Shown here in pieces: positions 61,545-64,000 of a stretch of 64,000 bases of DNA (within the stretch, counting starts at the first letter, position 1; every line of letters starts with the position of its first letter). A program made the translations under genes and the position numbers. Location of the stretch: assembly GCF_036503815.1 (NCBI RefSeq), contig NZ_AP027764.1, positions 1,550,001 to 1,614,000 of the forward strand, in the 5' to 3' direction. Below the pieces are notes generated by a model. The model saw only the letters and a program-made list of their open reading frames with translations. It ran no database searches and was not told the DNA's origin. Source of the stretch: Escherichia coli. GTDB lineage: Bacteria > Pseudomonadota > Gammaproteobacteria > Enterobacterales > Enterobacteriaceae.

Positions 61545-63377
61545 GTGAACGGTGAATTGATTTGGGTTCTTTCATTACTGGCCGTTGCCATCGTCTTGTT
61601 TGCGACGGGCAGAGTGCGTATGGATGCGGTCGCTTTGTTTGTTATTGTCGCGTTTGCATTAAGCGGAACGCTGACGGTCCCCGAAGTATTTTCCGGCTTT
61701 TCCGATCCTAACGTTGTCCTGATTGCCGCCTTGTTCATTATTGGCGATGGTTTGGTCCGTACCGGTGTTGCCACCGTAATGGGGACATGGCTGGTCAAAG
61801 TGGCGGGTAACAGTGAAATCAAAATGTTGGTTTTGTTGATGCTGACCGTCGCGGGCCTCGGCGCATTTATGAGTTCAACCGGTGTTGTCGCTATCTTTAT
61901 TCCCGTGGTGTTAAGCGTTGCCATGCGTATGCAAACGTCGCCGTCGCGCCTGATGATGCCGTTAAGTTTTGCCGGGCTGATAAGCGGCATGATGACGCTG
62001 GTGGCGACGCCGCCGAACCTGGTAGTCAACAGTGAATTGCTGCGTGAAGGCTATCATGGTTTTAGTTTCTTTAGCGTAACACCTATTGGCCTGGTCGTGC
62101 TGGTGCTGGGTATTTTGTATATGTTAGTGATGCGTTTCATGCTGAAAGGGGATACCCAGACCCCACAGCGCGAAGGCTGGACGCGTCGAACCTTTCGCGA
62201 TCTTATCCGTGAATATCGACTGACCGGGCGTGCGCGTCGTCTGGCTATTCGCCCCGGTTCGCCAATGATTGGTCAACGACTGGACGATCTCAAATTACGT
62301 GAGCGTTATGGTGCTAACGTCATCGGTGTTGAACGCTGGCGGCGTTTTCGTCGCGTTATCGTGAATGTTAACGGGGTTTCTGAATTTCGCGCGCGTGACG
62401 TTTTGCTTATTGATATGTCTGCGGCTGATGTCGATCTCCGGCAATTCTGTAGTGAGCAATTGCTGGAGCCGATGGTACTGCGCGGCGAGTATTTTTCTGA
62501 TCAAGCCCTTGATGTGGGCATGGCAGAGATTTCATTAATTCCTGAGTCAGAACTTATTGGCAAATCGGTGCGCGAAATTGGTTTTCGTACCCGTTACGGA
62601 CTGAATGTGGTGGGGCTAAAGCGCAATGGCGAGGCGATGGAAGGTTCGCTGGCGGATGAGCCTCTGCTGCTGGGCGATATCATCCTGGTTGTGGGTAACT
62701 GGAAACTGATCGGTATGCTGGCAAAACAGGGGCGTGACTTTGTGGCGCTGAACTTACCCGAAGAGGTGAGTGAAGCATCGCCAGCACACAGTCAGGCACC
62801 TCATGCCATTTTTTGCCTGGTGTTGATGGTAGCGTTAATGCTTACCGATGAAATCCCTAATCCTGTTGCCGCTATCATCGCCTGCCTGCTGATGGGGAAA
62901 TTCCGTTGTATCGATGCTGAAAGCGCCTATAAATCCATTCACTGGCCGAGCATTATTTTGATCGTTGGGATGATGCCGTTTGCTGTGGCATTACAGAAAA
63001 CGGGAGGTGTCGCGCTGGCGGTGAAAGGGCTGATGGACATTGGCGGAGGTTACGGGCCACATATGATGCTGGGTTGTTTGTTTGTCTTGTCGGCGGTTAT
63101 TGGGCTATTTATCTCTAATACCGCAACGGCGGTGTTGATGGCTCCGATTGCGCTGGCTGCTGCCAAAACGATGGGTGTGTCGCCTTATCCATTTGCGATG
63201 GTCGTGGCGATGGCAGCATCCGCCGCCTTTATGACACCGGTTTCTTCACCTGTTAACACACTGGTTTTAGGCCCGGGAAATTACAGCTTCAGTGACTTTG
63301 TGAAGTTGGGGGTACCGTTCACCATTATCGTGATGGCGGTTTGTGTGGTGATGATCCCGATGCTGTTTCCGTTTTGA
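61545..63377 (+). CDS. yfbS: SLC13-like permease with two TrkA-C domains, YfbS
   Basis: Inner-membrane transporter, 610 residues, of the divalent anion:Na+ symporter-like (CitMHS/SLC13) superfamily; substrate unknown. The N-terminal and C-terminal halves are membrane domains, with family features FGTVMGTW-like segments, MSSTGVVAIFIPV and ATPPNLVVNSELL in the first half and ISNTATAVLMAPIALA and MTPVSSPVNTLVLGPGNY in the second. Between them (about 205-385) lie two TrkA-C/RCK_C domains, with SPMIGQRLDDLKLRERYGANV and SELIGKSVREIGFRTRYGLNV as matching starts. The start is GTG after AAGGA. Confidence 0.93.
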   Translation: MNGELIWVLSLLAVAIVLFATGRVRMDAVALFVIVAFALSGTLTVPEVFSGFSDPNVVLIAALFIIGDGLVRTGVATVMGTWLVKVAGNSEIKMLVLLMLTVAGLGAFMSSTGVVAIFIPVVLSVAMRMQTSPSRLMMPLSFAGLISGMMTLVATPPNLVVNSELLREGYHGFSFFSVTPIGLVVLVLGILYMLVMRFMLKGDTQTPQREGWTRRTFRDLIREYRLTGRARRLAIRPGSPMIGQRLDDLKLRERYGANVIGVERWRRFRRVIVNVNGVSEFRARDVLLIDMSAADVDLRQFCSEQLLEPMVLRGEYFSDQALDVGMAEISLIPESELIGKSVREIGFRTRYGLNVVGLKRNGEAMEGSLADEPLLLGDIILVVGNWKLIGMLAKQGRDFVALNLPEEVSEASPAHSQAPHAIFCLVLMVALMLTDEIPNPVAAIIACLLMGKFRCIDAESAYKSIHWPSIILIVGMMPFAVALQKTGGVALAVKGLMDIGGGYGPHMMLGCLFVLSAVIGLFISNTATAVLMAPIALAAAKTMGVSPYPFAMVVAMAASAAFMTPVSSPVNTLVLGPGNYSFSDFVKLGVPFTIIVMAVCVVMIPMLFPF

Positions 63378-63389
63378 CAAGAGCCTGAT

Positions 63390-63420
63390 GTCGCATCCGG
63401 CGCTTATTGCCTGATGCGAC
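63390..63420. repeat. REP-like palindrome between yfbS and yfbR
   Basis: GTCGCATCCGGC / GCCTGATGCGAC around a seven-base loop, typical of REP units, between two converging genes. Confidence 0.8.
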
Positions 63421-63435
63421 GCAGACTCCGGCTGC

Positions 63436-64000
63436 TTACAGCGGTGAATCCTGGCTAATCTCATCGAGCGAAAGATGGAAGCTGGGAACAAAGACTTCCA
63501 TGAAGTAGTCCATCTCCTGGCTGCGGCGCGCTTCAAGCGTCGCTTCCAGTCGCGTTTTTGCCAGCAAGAATTCATTATTTCCCGCCGCGAGTTCTTCCAG
63601 ACATTTCAGATATGCACACAGTGCATCTGCCTGTTTCACCAGAGATTTCTCTTCATCGCTGTATGCATGCTCGTCAATTAACGGCGCAAAGATATCCTGC
63701 AGCTCTTCCGGAACCATATCGACCAGTTTTTGCTGAGCGATTTTTTCAATAGCCTTGTATTCCTGAGCGATTTGCGAATTGAAGTATTTCACCGGAGTAG
63801 GGAGATCGCCGGTGAGAACTTCTGAGACATCGTGGTACATCGCCAGTAAAGCGATACGTTCGGCGTTGACATTACCGCCAAATTTACGATTTTTGATAGC
63901 TGCCAGCGCATGGGCGACCATCGCTACCTGCAAACTGTGTTCGGACACATTTTCCGTCCGCACGTTGCGCATTAGTGGCCAGCGGTTAATGAGTTTCAGG
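63436..64000 (-). CDS. yfbR: 5'-deoxynucleotidase YfbR, C-terminal part (cut by window edge)
   Basis: HD-domain phosphohydrolase that dephosphorylates deoxynucleoside 5'-monophosphates; normally about 199 residues. The first dozen residues lie beyond the right edge; reading enters as LKLINRWPLMRNVRTENVSEHSLQVAMV. An internal ATG (complement 63972) is not the true start. The HD motif is in AMYHDVSEVLTGD, with the upstream His in SEHSLQ and the later Asp in KQADALCAYLKC. The residue after HD is Val where I recall Ala in K-12; this is probably neutral. Confidence 0.95.
   Translation of the reverse strand, partial: LKLINRWPLMRNVRTENVSEHSLQVAMVAHALAAIKNRKFGGNVNAERIALLAMYHDVSEVLTGDLPTPVKYFNSQIAQEYKAIEKIAQQKLVDMVPEELQDIFAPLIDEHAYSDEEKSLVKQADALCAYLKCLEELAAGNNEFLLAKTRLEATLEARRSQEMDYFMEVFVPSFHLSLDEISQDSPL

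Noticed and set aside
63378..63436. CRISPR or other short direct repeats
   Set aside because: The short repeats at gene ends are REP palindromes. No array with regular spacers exists in the window.

Overview
The window is Escherichia coli chromosome (Shigella is possible). Nearly every gene matches, in order and at the family's usual length, the K-12 block from dsdA/argW through fadL-fadIJ, aroC, fabB, accD-folC, purF, hisJQMP and pta-ackA to yfbR, running opposite to the usual K-12 map direction. Statements about K-12 are from memory; no database was searched.

Region 1 (1-6.5 kb) is the variable argW-dsd locus. The 5' part of dsdA lies at the left edge, followed by a stub of about 60 codons from the 3' end of dsdX. 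The rest of dsdX and dsdC is replaced by an intact sucrose regulon: cscR repressor, cscA invertase, cscK fructokinase and cscB sucrose/H+ symporter. The cscA/cscK divergent control region has two identical 12-bp palindromic operators and a perfect CRP palindrome. Between cscB and tRNA-Arg (argW) is about 430 bp of debris with a decayed reading frame. The allele suggests a sucrose-positive strain unable to grow on D-serine.

Region 2 (6.5-12.5 kb): yfdC, mlaA (outer-membrane lipid asymmetry), an AT-rich yfdF carrying an in-frame 47-codon tandem duplication, fadL with FadR sites, and yfcZ. Region 3 (12.5-16.7 kb): the fadIJ beta-oxidation operon with an upstream FadR site, and sixA. Region 4 (16.7-23.7 kb): a complete chaperone-usher fimbrial operon, yfcV-U-S-R-Q-P-O, behind an AT-rich leader and with a hairpin between the major pilin and the usher. 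Region 5 (23.7-31.2 kb): smrB, prmB, aroC, mepA, yfcA, epmC, yfcL and mnmC, in which several genes act on ribosomes, EF-P or tRNA.

Region 6 (31.2-44.9 kb): fabB with FadR and FabR sites, yfcJ, flk, then the long co-directional run pdxB-usg-truA-dedA-accD-folC-dedD-cvpA-purF-ubiX, with a PurR box before cvpA. Region 7 (45-49.2 kb): the argT and hisJQMP basic-amino-acid ABC system, with sigma-54-like promoters and a perfect NtrC site. Region 8 (49.2-55.9 kb): rpnB (yfcI) interrupted by one TGA, yfcH, folX, two GST-like genes, yfcE, yfcD and yfcC. Region 9 (56-64 kb): the pta-ackA acetate pathway, yfbV, yfbU, hxpA, yfbS and the 3' part of yfbR at the right edge.

Most of the window is ordinary core genome. 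I found no convincing new biological system. The points most worth checking are the dsd/csc replacement allele, the yfdF internal duplication, the nonsense codon in rpnB, the intact yfc fimbrial operon with a cysteine-rich last product, and the relic next to argW.
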